Assembly (NCBI GenBank): GCA_029207755.1
Contig: JARCOQ010000085.1
Span: 306,194-370,193 of the forward strand
Direction of reading: 5' to 3'
Source of the DNA: Chamaea fasciata
Taxonomy: Eukaryota > Chordata > Aves > Passeriformes > Sylviidae
Length of the DNA: 64,000 bases
Position 1 is the first letter of the stretch; the number at the start of each line of letters is the position of its first letter. Made by a program: the position numbers and the translations under genes. This document shows, piece by piece, positions 37,851-49,995 of the stretch. The notes below the pieces were generated by a model. The model did no database searches. It saw only the letters and a list, made by a program, of their open reading frames with translations, and had not been told where the DNA came from.

Positions 37851-38600
37851 CCCCAGGGACACCTAGGGGACAGCCAGGCCACCTTCAGGGACACCTAGGG
37901 GACAGGCAGGGTACCACAGGGACACCTAGGGGACAGCACGGGCACCCCTAGGACACCTAGTGGACTGCCAGGGCACTCGCAGGGACACCTAGGGGACAGC
38001 AAGGGCACCCCAGGGACACCTAGAGGACAACCAGGGCACCCAAGGGACAGCCAGGGCTCCCCCAGGGACACTTAGGGGACAGCCAGGGCACCCCCAGGGA
38101 CACCTAGGGGACAGGCAGGGCACTCCCAGGGACACCCTGGGCACCCTCAGGGACACCTAGGGGTCAGTCAGGGTACCCCAGGGACCACTAGGGGACACCC
38201 TGGGCACTCCCAGAGACACCGAGGGGACCCCAAGGGACACCTAGGGGACAGCCAGGGCACCCCCAGGGACAGCCAGGGCACCCCCAGGAACACCGAAGGG
38301 ACAGTCAAGGCAGCCCTAGGGACAGCCAGGGCACCACCAGGGCACCTTAGGGACACCCAGGGCACCCCTAGGGACACCTAGGGCACAGCCAGGGCACCCC
38401 AGGGACACCCAGGGCACCCCCAGGACACCTAGGGCACAGCCAGGGCACCCCAGGGACAGCCATAGCACCCCCAGGGGCACCAAGGGGACACCCAGGGTAC
38501 CTCCAGGGACACCTAGGGGACAGCCAGGGCACTGCAGCGACCGCCAGGGCACTCCCAGGGACAGTCAGGGCACCCTCAGGGACACCTACAGACAGCCAGG
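37850..38600. repeat. Diverged satellite at the family B / family A border
   Basis: Satellite units with more scattered substitutions (cactagggg, ccagggtacctcc, ggggcacc) and no close copy that I could find elsewhere in the window. It lies between the end of the family B mosaic and the start of the recurrent 38.6-kb segment. Confidence 0.6.
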
Positions 38601-38619
38601 GCACCCCAGGGACAGCCAG

Positions 38620-40100
38620 GGCTCCCCCAGGGACACCTAGGGCACAGCCAGGGCACCCCAGGGACAGCCAGGGCTCCCCCAGGGACACTTAGGGGACAGG
38701 CAGGGCACCCCAGGGTCACCAAGGGGACAGCCAGAGCACCCCAAGGACAGCCAGGGCATCCCCAGGGACACCTCGGGGACAGCCAGGGCACCCTCAGGGA
38801 CACCCAGGGGACAGCCATGGCACTCCCAGGGACACCTAGGGGACAGCAAGGGCACCCCAGGGACACCGAGGGCACAGCCAGGGCACCCTAGGGACAGCCA
38901 GGGCACCCCCAGGGACACCAATGGGAAAGACAGGGCAACCCAAGGGACAAACAAGGCACTCCCAGGGACACCTAGAGGACCTCCAGGGCACCCGCAGGGA
39001 CACCTAGGGGAAAAGCAGGGCACCCCCAGGGACACCTAGGGGACAGCAAGGGAACCCCAGGGACACCCAGGGCACCCCCAGGGACACCTAGGGGACACCC
39101 AGGGCACCTTCAGGGACACGTAGGGGACAGCCAGGGCACCTCAGGGACAGCCAGGGCACCTCCAGGGACACGTAGGGCACAGCCAAGGCACCCCCAGGGA
39201 CACGTAGGGGACAGGCAGGGCACCCCCAGGGACGCCAGGGCACCCCTAGGGACACCAAGGGGACAGCCAGGGCACCCCAGGGACACCTAGGAGACAGCCA
39301 GGGCACCCCAGGGACAGCCAGGGCACCCCCAGGGACACCTAGGGGACAGGTAGGGCACCCCGAAGGGTCACCTAGGGGACAGGTAGGGCACCCCCAGGGA
39401 CAGCAAGGGGACAGCCAGAGCACCCCAGGGACAGCCAGGGCACTCCCAGCGACACCTAGCGGATAGCCAGGGCACCCCAGGGACACCCAGGGCACCCCCA
39501 GGGCCACCTAGGGGACAGCCAGGGCACCCTAGGGACAGCCAGGGCACCTCAAGAGACACCGAGGGCACATCCAGGGCACCCTTGGGACAGCCAGGGCACC
39601 CCGAGGGATAACCAGGGGACAGGCAGGGCACCCCCAGGGACAGCCAGTGCACCCCCGGGGCGCCCCAGGGGCACGCAGAGCACCCACAGGGACACCAATG
39701 GGACAGCCAGGGTACCCCCAGGGACACCTAGGAGACAGCCAGGGCACCCCCAGGGACAGGCAGGGCACCCCCAGGGCACCCCAGGGACAGCCCGGGCACC
39801 CCAGGGACACCTAGGGCGCAGCCAGGGAACGCTAGGGACAGCCAGGGCACCCGCAGGGACACCTCGGAGACAGGCAGGGCACCCCCAGGGACACCTAGGG
39901 GACAGCCAGGGCACCCCCAGGGACACCAAGGGGACAGCCAGGGCACTCCAGGGACAGCCTGGGCACCCCCAGAGCGCCCCAGGGACACCCAGGGCACCCA
40001 CAGGGACACCAATGGGACAGCCAGGGTACCCCCAGGGACACCTAGGGCACAGCCAGGGCACTCCAGGGACAGCCAGGGCACCCCCAGGGACACCTAGGGG
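38620..40100. repeat. Family A segment, copied again at 41.6-42.9 kb
   Basis: This segment recurs at 41630-42870. The offset is 2965 bp at 38637 and 2933 bp by 39368, so one 32-bp unit separates the copies at that point; the second copy also lacks a stretch near its end. Shared rare variants include ggaaaagcagg, caccccgaaggg and caccccccggggcg-like runs. The same segment also matches 9.0-9.5 kb. Confidence 0.82.
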
Positions 40101-41059
40101 ACAGACAGTGCAACGCCAGGGACATCTAGGGCACCTCCAGGGCATGCCCAGGGACACCTAAGGGACAGCCAGGCCACGCCCAGGGACACCTAGGGGACAG
40201 CCAGGGCACCGCCAGGGACACCAGGGCACCCCTAGGGACACCAAGGGGACAGCCAGGGCACCCCCAAGGACACCGAGGAGACAGCCAGGGCACCCCAGGG
40301 AGAGCCAGGGCACCCCCAGGGACACCTAGGAGACAGCCAAGGCACTTCAGGGACAACCAGGGCACCCCCAGGGACACCTAGGGCACAGGCAGGGCACCCC
40401 CAGGGACACCTAGGGGTTTGCCAGGGCACACCAGGGACAGTCAGGGAACCCCAAGAAACAGCCAGGGAACCCCCAGGGCGCCGCATGGCCACCCAGGGCA
40501 CCCACAGGGACACCAAGGGGACAGCCAGGGTACCCCCTGGGACACCAAGGGGACAGCCAGGGCACCCCCAAGGACACCTAGGGGACAGACAGGGCACCCC
40601 CAGAGACATCTAGGGGACAGCCAGGGCACCCTTGGGACAGCCAGGGCACCCCCAGAGACAGAAGGACACCCCAAGGGACACCTAGGGGACAGCCTGGGCA
40701 CCCCAGGGAAAGCCAGGGCACCCCAGGGACACCTAGGGGACAGCCAGGGAACCCCAGTGACACCTAGGGGACCCCCAGCGACACCTAGGGGACAGTCAGG
40801 GCACTCCCAGGGACACCCCGGGCACCCCCAGGGACATCTAGAGGACCGCCAGGCAAGCCCCAGGGACAGCCAGGGCACCCCCAGGGAAACCTAGGGGACA
40901 GCCAGGGCACCGCAAGGAGAGCCAGGGCACCCCCAGGGACACCTAAGGGACAGACACAGGACCCCAGGGACACCAAGGGGACAGCCAGGGCACCCCCAGG
41001 GACACCTAGGAAACAGCCAGGGCAACCCAGGGACAGCCAGGGCACCCCCAGGGACACCT

Positions 41060-41625
41060 AGGAGACAGGCAGAGCACCCCCAGGGACACCTAGGGGACAG
41101 CCAGGGCACTCCAGGGACAGCCAGGGCAACCCCAGGGACACGAAGGGGACAACCGGGGCAACCTAGGGACACCCAGGGAACCCCCAGGGACAGCCAGGGC
41201 ACCCCCAAGGCGTCGCAGGGACACCCAGGGCACCCAAAGGGAGACCAAGGGGACAGCCAGGGTACCCACAGGGACACCTAGGGGACAGCCAGGGCACTCC
41301 AGGGACAGCCAGGGCACCCCCAGGGACACCTAGGGGACAGACAGGGCACCCCCAGGGACATCTAGGTGACCTCCAGGGCACGCCCAGGGACACCTAAGGG
41401 ACAGCCAGGGCACGCCCAGGGACACCTTGGGGACAGCCAGGACACCCTCGGGAAAGCCCGGGCACCCCCAGGGACACCTAGGGGACAGCCAGGGCACCCT
41501 AGGGACACCCAGGGCACCCCCAGCGACACAAGGGCACCCCCAGGGACACCTAGGGGACAGCCAGGGCACCCCAGGGACAGCCAGGGCACCCCCAGGGACA
41601 CCTAGGGGATTGCCAGGGAACCCCA
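41060..41625. repeat. Family B fragment inside family A domain
   Basis: This 560-bp piece matches 36385-36945, 34605-35165 and 29588-30150 and contains the ninth copy of acaccctcgggaaagccc (41442). It is flanked on the left by a family A segment (40106-41055, also at 42872 and 46451) and on the right by the recurrent 38.6-kb segment. Both junctions fall within satellite units, so the block looks moved by exchange or conversion between distant parts of the array. Confidence 0.8.
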
Positions 41626-42859
41626 GGGACAGCCAGGGCTCCCCCAGGGACACTTAGGGGACAGGCAGGGCACCCCAGGGTCACCAAGGGGACAGCCAGA
41701 GCACCCCAAGGACAGCCAGGGCATCCCCAGGGACACCTCGGGGACAGCCAGGGCACCCTCAGGGACACCCAGGGGACAGCCATGGCACTCCCAGGGACAC
41801 CTAGGGGACAGCAAGGGCACCCCAGGGACACCGAGGGCACAGCCAGGGCACCCTAGGGACAGCCAGGGCACCCCCAGGGACACCAATGGGAAAGCCAGGG
41901 CAACCCAAGGGACAAACAAGGCACTCCCAGGGACACCTAGAGGACCTCCAGGGCACCCGCAGGGACACCTAGGGGAAAAGCAGGGCACCCCCAGGGACAC
42001 CTAGGGGACAGCAAGGGAACCCCAGGGACACCCAGGGCACCCCCAGGGACACCTAGGGGACACCCAGGGCACCTTCAGGGACACGTAGGGGACAGCCAGG
42101 GTACCTCAGGGACAGCCAGGGCACCTCCAGGGACACGTAGGGCACAGCCAAGGCACCCCCAGGGACGCCAGGGCACCCCTAGGGACACCAAGGGGACAGC
42201 CAGGGCACCCCAGGGACACCTAGGAGACAGCCAGGGCACCCCAGGGACAGCCAGGGCACCCCCAGGGACACCAAGGGGACAGGTAGGGCACCCCGAAGGG
42301 TCACCTAGGGGACAGGTAGGGCACCCCCAGGGACAGCAAGGGGACAGCCAGAGCACCCCAGGGACAGCCAGGGCACTCCCAGCGACACCTAGCGGATAGC
42401 CAGGGCACCCCAGGGACACCCAGGGCACCCCCAGGGCCACCTAGGGGACAGCCAGGGCACCCTAGGGACAGCCAGGGCACCTCAAGAGACACCGAGGGCA
42501 CATCCAGGGCACCCTTGGGACAGCCAGGGCACCCCCAGGGATAACCAGGGGACAGGCAGGGCACCCCCAGGGACAGCCAGTGCACCCCCGGGGCGCCCCA
42601 GGGGCACGCAGAGCACCCACAGGGACACCAATGGGACAGCCAGGGTACCCCCAGGGACACCTAGGAGACAGCCAGGGCACCCCCAGGGACAGGCAGGGCA
42701 CCCCCAGGGCACCCCAGGGACAGCCCGGGCACCCCAGGGACACCTAGGGCGCAGCCAGGGAAAGCTAGGGACAGCCAGGGCACCCCCAGGGACACCTCGG
42801 AGACAGGCAGGGCACCCCCAGGGACACCTAGGGGACAGCCAGGGCACCCCCAGGGACAC

Positions 42860-45800
42860 CTAGGGGACAGACAGTGCAACGCCAGGGACATCTAGGGCAC
42901 CTCCAGGGCATGCCCAGGGACACCTAAGGGACAGCCAGGCCACGCCCAGGGACACCTAGGGGACAGCCAGGGCACTGCCAGGGACACCAGGGCACCCCTA
43001 GGGACACCAAGGGGACAGCCAGGGCACCCCCAAGGACACCGAGGAGACAGCCAGGGCGCCCCAGGGAGAGCCAGGGCACCCCCAGGGACACCTAGGGCAC
43101 AGGCAGGGCACCCCCAGGGACACCTAGGGGTTTGCCAGGGCACACCAGGGACAGTCAGGGAACCCCAAGAAACAGCCAGGGAACCCCCAGGGCGCCGCAT
43201 GGCCACCCAGGGCACCCACAGGGACACCAAGGGGACAGCCAGGGTACCCCCTGGGACACCAAGGGGACAGCCAGGGCACCCCCAAGGACACCTAGGGGAC
43301 AGACAGGGCACCCCCAGAGACATCTAGGGGACAGCCAGGGCACCCTTGGGACAGCCAGGGCACCCCCAGAGACAGAAGGACACCCCAAGGGACACCTAGG
43401 GGACAGCCTGGGCACCCCAGGGACAGCCAGGGCACCCCAGGGACACCTAGGGGACAGCCAGGGAACCCCAGTGACACCTAGGGGACCCCCAGCGACACCT
43501 AGGGGACAGTCAGGGCACTCCCAGGGACACCCCGGGCACCCCCAGGGACATCTAGAGGACCGCCAGGCAAGCCCCAGGGACAGCCAGGGCACCCCCAGGG
43601 ACACCTAGGGGACAGCCAGGGCACCGCAAGGAGAGCCAGGGCACCCCCATGGACACCTAAGGGACAGACACAGGACCCCAGGGACACCAAGGGGACAGCC
43701 AGGGCACCCCCAGGGACACCTAGGAAACAGCCAGGGCACCCCAGGGACAGCCAGGGCACCCCCAGGGACACCAAGGAGACAGCCAGGGCACCGCACAGGC
43801 ACCTAGGGGACAGCCAGGGCACCCCCAGGGACACCTAGAGGACAGCCAGGGCACTCAAGGGACAGCCACGGCACCCCCAGAGCGCCCCAGGGACACCCAG
43901 GGCACCCACAGGGACACCAATGGGACAGCCAGGGTACCCCCAGGGACACCTAGGGCACAGCCAGGGCACTCCAGGGACAGCCAGGGCACCCCCAGGGACA
44001 CCTAGGGGACAGACAGGGCACCCCCAGGGACATCTAGTGCACCTCCAGGGCACGCCCAGGGACACCTAAGGGACAGCCTGGCCACGCCCAGGGACACCTA
44101 GGGGACAGCCAGGGCACCGCCAGGGACACCAGGGCACCCCTAGGGACACCAAGGGGACAGCCAGGGCACCCCCAGGGACACCGAGGAGACAGCCAGGGCA
44201 CCCCAGGGACAGCCAGGGCACCTCCAGGGACACCTAGGAGACAGCCAAGGCACTTCAGGGACAGCCAGGGCACCCCCAGGGACACCAAGGAGACAGTCAT
44301 GGCACCCCAGGGACACCTAGGGGATAGCCACGGCACCCCAGGGACAGCCAGGGCACCCCCAGGGACACCAAGGAGACAGCCAGGGCACCGCACGGACACC
44401 TAGGGGACAGCCAGGGCCCCCTAGGGACAGTCAGGGCTCCCCCAGGGACACCTAAGGGACAGCCACGGTACCCCAGGGACATCAAGGTGACAGCCAGGTC
44501 ACCCACAGGGACACCTAGGGGACAGCCAGGGCACCCCAGGGACAGCCAGGGCACCCCCAAGGACACCAAGGAGACAGCCAGGGCACCGCACGGACACCTA
44601 GGGGACAGCCAGGGCCCCCTAGGGACAGCCAGGGCTCCCCCAGGGACACCTAGAGGACAGGCAGGGCACCTTGGGGACACCACGGGGACAGCCAGAGCAC
44701 CCCAAGGACAGCCAGGGCACCCCCAGGGACACCTAGCGGACAGCCAGGGCACCCTAGGGACAGCCAGGGCACCCCCAGGGACACCTAGGGGACAGCTAGG
44801 GAACCACAGGGACACCTCGGGCACCCCCAGGGACACCTAGGGGACCTCCAGGGCACCCGCAGGGACACCTAGGGGACAGCCAGGTCACCCCCAGGGACCC
44901 CTAGGGGACAGCCAGGGCACCCTAGGGACAGCCAGGGCTCCCCCAGGGACACCTAGGGGTCAGGTGGGGCACCCCCAGGGACACCTAGGGGACAGGTAGG
45001 GCACACCCAGGGACACCTAGGGGACAGCCAGGGCACCGTGAGGAGAGCCAGGGCACCCCCAAGGACACCTAAGGGACAGCCACGATACCCCAGGGACACC
45101 AAGGGGACAGCCAGGGCACCCCCAGGGACACCAAGCGGAGAGCCAGGGCACCCCAGGGACAGCCAGGGCACCCCCAGGGACACCAAGGAGACAGCCAGGG
45201 CACCCCCAGGGACACCAAGCGGAGAGCCAGGGCACCCCAGGGACAGCCAGGGCACCCCCAGGGACACCAAGGAGACAGCCAGGGCACACCAGGGACACCT
45301 AGGGGACAGACAGGGCACCCCAGGGACAGCCAGGGCTCCCCCAGGGACACCTAGGGGACAGGCAGGGCACCCCAGGGTCACCAAGGGGACAGCCAGGGCA
45401 CCCCCAGGGACACCTAGGAAACAGCCAGGGCACCCCAGGGACAGCCAGGGCACCCCCAAGGACACCTAAGGGACAGCCACGGTACCCCAGGGACACCAAG
45501 GGGACAGCCAGGGCACCCCCAGGGACACCAAGCGGAGAGCCAGGGCACCCCAGGGACAGCCAGGGCACCCCCATAGACACCAAGGAGACAGCCAGGGCAC
45601 ACCGGGGACACCTAGGGGACAGCCAGGGCACCGCAAGGAGAGCCAGGGCACCCCCAGGGACACCTAAGGGACAGACACAGGACCCCAGGGACACCAAGCG
45701 GACAGCCAGGGCACCCCCAGGGACACCTAGGAAACAGCCAGGGCACCCCAGGGACAGCCAGGGCACCCCCAGGGACACCAAGGAGACAGCCAGGGCACCG

Positions 45801-46420
45801 CACAGGCACCTAGGGGACAGCCAGGGCACCCCCAGGGACACCTAGAGGACAGCCAGGGCACTCATGGGACAGCCACGGCACCCCCAGAGTGCCCCAGGGA
45901 CACCCAGGGCACCCACAGGGACACCAATGGGACAGCCAGGGTACCCCCAGGGACACCTAGGGCACAGCCAGGGCACTCCAGGGACAGCCAGGGCACCCCC
46001 AGGGACACCTAGGGGACAGACAGGGCACCCTCAGGGACATCTAGGGCACCTCCAGGGCACGCCCAGGGACACCTAAGGGACAGCCTGGCCACGCCCAGGG
46101 ACACCTAGGGGACAGCCAGGGCACCGCCAGGGACACCAGGGCACCCCTAGGGACACCAAGGGGACAGCCAGGGCACCCCCAGGGACACCGAGGAGACAGC
46201 CAGGGCACCCCAGGGACAGCCAGGGCACCTCCAGGGACACCTAGGAGAAAGCCAAGGCACTTCAGGGACAGCCAGGGCACCCCCAGGGACACCAAGGAGA
46301 CAGTCATGGCACCCCAGGGACACCTAGGGGATAGCCACGGCACCCCAGGGACAGCCAGGGCACCCCCAGGGACACCAAGGAGACAGCCAGGGCACCGCAC
46401 GGACACCTAGGGGACAGCCA
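42860..46420. repeat. 3.6-kb near-identical tandem duplication, copy 1
   Basis: From cagtgcaacg at 42872 this segment repeats almost base for base from 46451. The offset is 3579 bp at the start, 3631 bp through most of the length (for example 43132 with 46763, and 44667 with 48298), and 3579 bp at the end (45864 with 49443). The offset changes because each copy lacks one 52-bp piece at a different place; in copy 1 it is missing near 43100. Only a few substitutions are visible by eye. Satellite only. Confidence 0.92.
45105..45300. repeat. 84-bp tandem duplication
   Basis: The variant ccaagcggag starts at 45131 and 45215, 84 bp apart (32 plus 52). The same tandem pair is present in the downstream 3.6-kb copy at about 48762 and 48846, so it predates that larger duplication. 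Confidence 0.85.
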
Positions 46421-46439
46421 GGGCACCCCCAGGGACACC

Positions 46440-49400
46440 TAGGGGACAGACAGTGCAACGCCAGGGACATCTAGGGCACCTCCAGGGCATGCCCAGGGAC
46501 ACCTAAGGGACAGCCAGGCCACGCCCAGGGACACCTAGGGGACAGCCAGGGCACTGCCAGGGACACCAGGGCACCCCTAGGGACACCAAGGGGACAGCCA
46601 GGGCACCCCCAAGGACACCGAGGAGACAGCCAGGGCACCCCAGGGAGAGCCAGGGCACCCCCAGGGACACCTAGGAGACAGCCAAGGCACTTCAGGGACA
46701 ACCAGGGCACCCCCAGGGACACCTAGGGCACAGGCAGGGCACCCCCAGGGACACCTAGGGGTTTGCCAGGGCACACCAGGGACAGTCAGGGAACCCCAAG
46801 AAACAGCCAGGGAACCCCCAGGGCGCCGCATGGCCACCCAGGGCACCCACAGGGACACCAAGGGGACAGCCAGGGTACCCCCTGGGACACCAAGGGGACA
46901 GCCAGGGCACCCCCAAGGACACCTAGGGGACAGACAGGGCACCCCCAGAGACATCTAGGGGACAGAAAGGGCACCCTTGGGACAGCCAGGGCACCCCCAG
47001 AGACAGAAGGACACCCCAAGGGACACCTAGGGGACAGCCTGGGCACCCCAGGGACAGCCAGGGCACCCCAGGGACACCTAGGGGACAGCCAGGGAACCCC
47101 AGTGACACCTAGGGGACCCCCAGCGACACCTAGGGGACAGTCAGGGCACTCCCAGGGACACCCCGGGCACCCCCAGGGACATCTAGAGGACCGCCAGGCA
47201 AGCCCCAGGGACAGCCAGGGCACCCCCAGGGACACCTAGGGGACAGCCAGGGCACCGCAAGGAGAGCCAGGGCACCCCCATGGACACCTAAGGGACAGAC
47301 ACAGGACCCCAGGGACACCAAGGGGACAGCCAGGGCACCCCCAGGGACACCTAGGAAACAGCCAGGGCACCCCAGGGACAGCCAGGGCACCCCCAGGGAC
47401 ACCAAGGAGACAGCCAGGGCACCGCACAGGCACCTAGGGGACAGCCAGGGCACCCCCAGGGACACCTAGAGGACAGCCAGGGCACTCAAGGGACAGCCAC
47501 GGCACCCCCAGAGCGCCCCAGGGACACCCAGGGCACCCACAGGGACACCAATGGGACAGCCAGGGTACCCCCAGGGACACCTAGGGCACAGCCAGGGCAC
47601 TCCAGGGACAGCCAGGGCACCCCCAGGGACACCTAGGGGACAGACAGGGCACCCCCAGGGACATCTAGTGCACCTCCAGGGCACGCCCAGGGACACCTAA
47701 GGGACAGCCTGGCCACGCCCAGGGACACCTAGGGGACAGCCAGGGCACCGCCAGGGACACCAGGGCACCCCTAGGGACACCAAGGGGACAGCCAGGGCAC
47801 CCCCAGGGACACCGAGGAGACAGCCAGGGCACCCCAGGGACAGCCAGGGCACCTCCAGGGACACCTAGGAGACAGCCAAGGCACTTCAGGGACAGCCAGG
47901 GCACCCCCAGGGACACCAAGGAGACAGTCATGGCACCCCAGGGACACCTAGGGGATAGCCACGGCACCCCAGGGACAGCCAGGGCACCCCCAGGGACACC
48001 AAGGAGACAGCAAGGGCACCGCACGGACACCTAGGGGACAGCCAGGGCCCCCTAGGGACAGTCAGGGCTCCCCCAGGGACACCTAAGGGATAGCCACGGT
48101 ACCCCAGGGACATCAAGGTGACAGCCAGGTCACCCACAGGGACACCTAGGGGACAGCCAGGGCACCCCAGGGACAGCCAGGGCACCCCCAAGGACACCAA
48201 GGAGACAGCCAGGGCACCGCACGGACACCTAGGGGACAGCCAGGGCCCCCTAGGGACAGCCAGGGCTCCCCCAGGGACACCTAGAGGACAGGCAGGGCAC
48301 CTTGGGGACACCACGGGGACAGCCAGAGCACCCCAAGGACAGCCAGGGCACCCCCAGGGACACCTAGCGGACAGCCAGGGCACCCTAGGGACAGCCAGGG
48401 CACCCCCAGGGACACCTAGGGGACAGCTAGGGAACCACAGGGACACCTCGGGCACCCCCAGGGACACCTAGGGGACCTCCAGGGCACCCGCAGGGACACC
48501 TAGGGGACAGCCAGGTCACCCCCAGGGACCCCTAGGGGACAGCCAGGGCACCCTAGGGACAGCCAGGGCTCCCCCAGGGACACCTAGGGGTCAGGTGGGG
48601 CACCCCCAGGGACACCTAGGGGACAGGTAGGGCACACCCAGGGACACCTAGGGGACAGCCAGGGCACCGTGAGGAGAGCCAGGGCACCCCCAAGGACACC
48701 TAAGGGACAGCCTCGATACCCCAGGGACACCAAGGGGACAGCCAGGGCACCCCCAGGGACACCAAGCGGAGAGCCAGGGCACCCCAGGGACAGCCAGGGC
48801 ACCCCCAGGGACACCAAGGAGACAGCCAGGGCACCCCCAGGGACACCAAGCGGAGAGCCAGGGCACCCCAGGGACAGCCAGGGCACCCCCAGGGACACCA
48901 AGGAGACAGCCAGGGCACACCAGGGACACCTAGGGGACAGACAGGGCACCCCAGGGACAGCCAGGGCTCCCCCAGGGACACCTAGGGGACAGGCAGGGCA
49001 CCCCAGGGTCACCAAGGGGACAGCCAGGGCACCCCCAGGGACACCTAGGAAACAGCCAGGGCACCCCAGGGACAGCCAGGGCACCCCCAAGGACACCTAA
49101 GGGACAGCCACGGTACCCCAGGGACACCAAGGGGACAGCCAGGGCACCCCCAGGGACACCAAGCGGAGAGCCAGGGCACCCCAGGGACAGCCAGGGCACC
49201 CCCATAGACACCAAGGAGACAGCCAGGGCACACCGGGGACACCTAGGGGACAGCCAGGGCACCGCAAGGAGAGCCAGGGCACCCCCAGGGACACCTAAGG
49301 GACAGACACAGGACCCCAGGGACACCAAGCGGACAGCCAGGGCACCCCCAGGGACACCTAGGAAACAGCCAGGGCACCGCACAGGCACCTAGGGGACAGC

Positions 49401-49995
49401 CAGGGCACCCCCAGGGACACCTAGAGGACAGCCAGGGCACTCATGGGACAGCCACGGCACCCCCAGAGTGCCCCAGGGACACCCAGGGCACCCACAGGGA
49501 CACCAATGGGACAGCCAGGGTACCCCCAGGGACACCTAGGGCACAGCCAGGGCACTCCAGGGACAGCCAGGGCACCCCCAGGGACACCTAGGGGACAGAC
49601 AGGGCACCCTCAGGGACATCTAGGGCACCTCCAGGGCACGCCCAGGGACACCTAAGGGACAGCCTGGCCACGCCCAGGGACACCTAGGGGACAGCCAGGG
49701 CACCGCCAGGGACACCAGGGCACCCCTAGGGACACCAAGGGGACAGCCAGGGCACCCCCAGGGACACCGAGGAGACAGCCAGGGCACCCCAGGGACAGCC
49801 AGGGCACCTCCAGGGACACCTAGGAGACAGCCAAGGCACTTCAGGGACAGCCAGGGCACCCCCAGGGACACCAAGGAGACAGTCATGGCACCCCAGGGAC
49901 ACCTAGGGGATAGCCACGGCACCCCAGGGACAGCCAGGGCACCCCCAGGGACACCAAGGAGACAGCCAGGGCACCGCACGGACACCTAGGGGACA
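46440..49995. repeat. 3.6-kb near-identical tandem duplication, copy 2
   Basis: The second copy keeps the 52 bp missing in copy 1 (46679-46730 region, also present in the related segment at about 40340) and lacks 52 bp near 49375 that copy 1 has at about 45740-45790. Visible substitutions include gacagaaagg at 46962 (copy 1 has gacagccagg) and agcaagg near 48009 (copy 1 has agccagg). After about 49995 the sequence continues as another family A segment. Confidence 0.92.
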
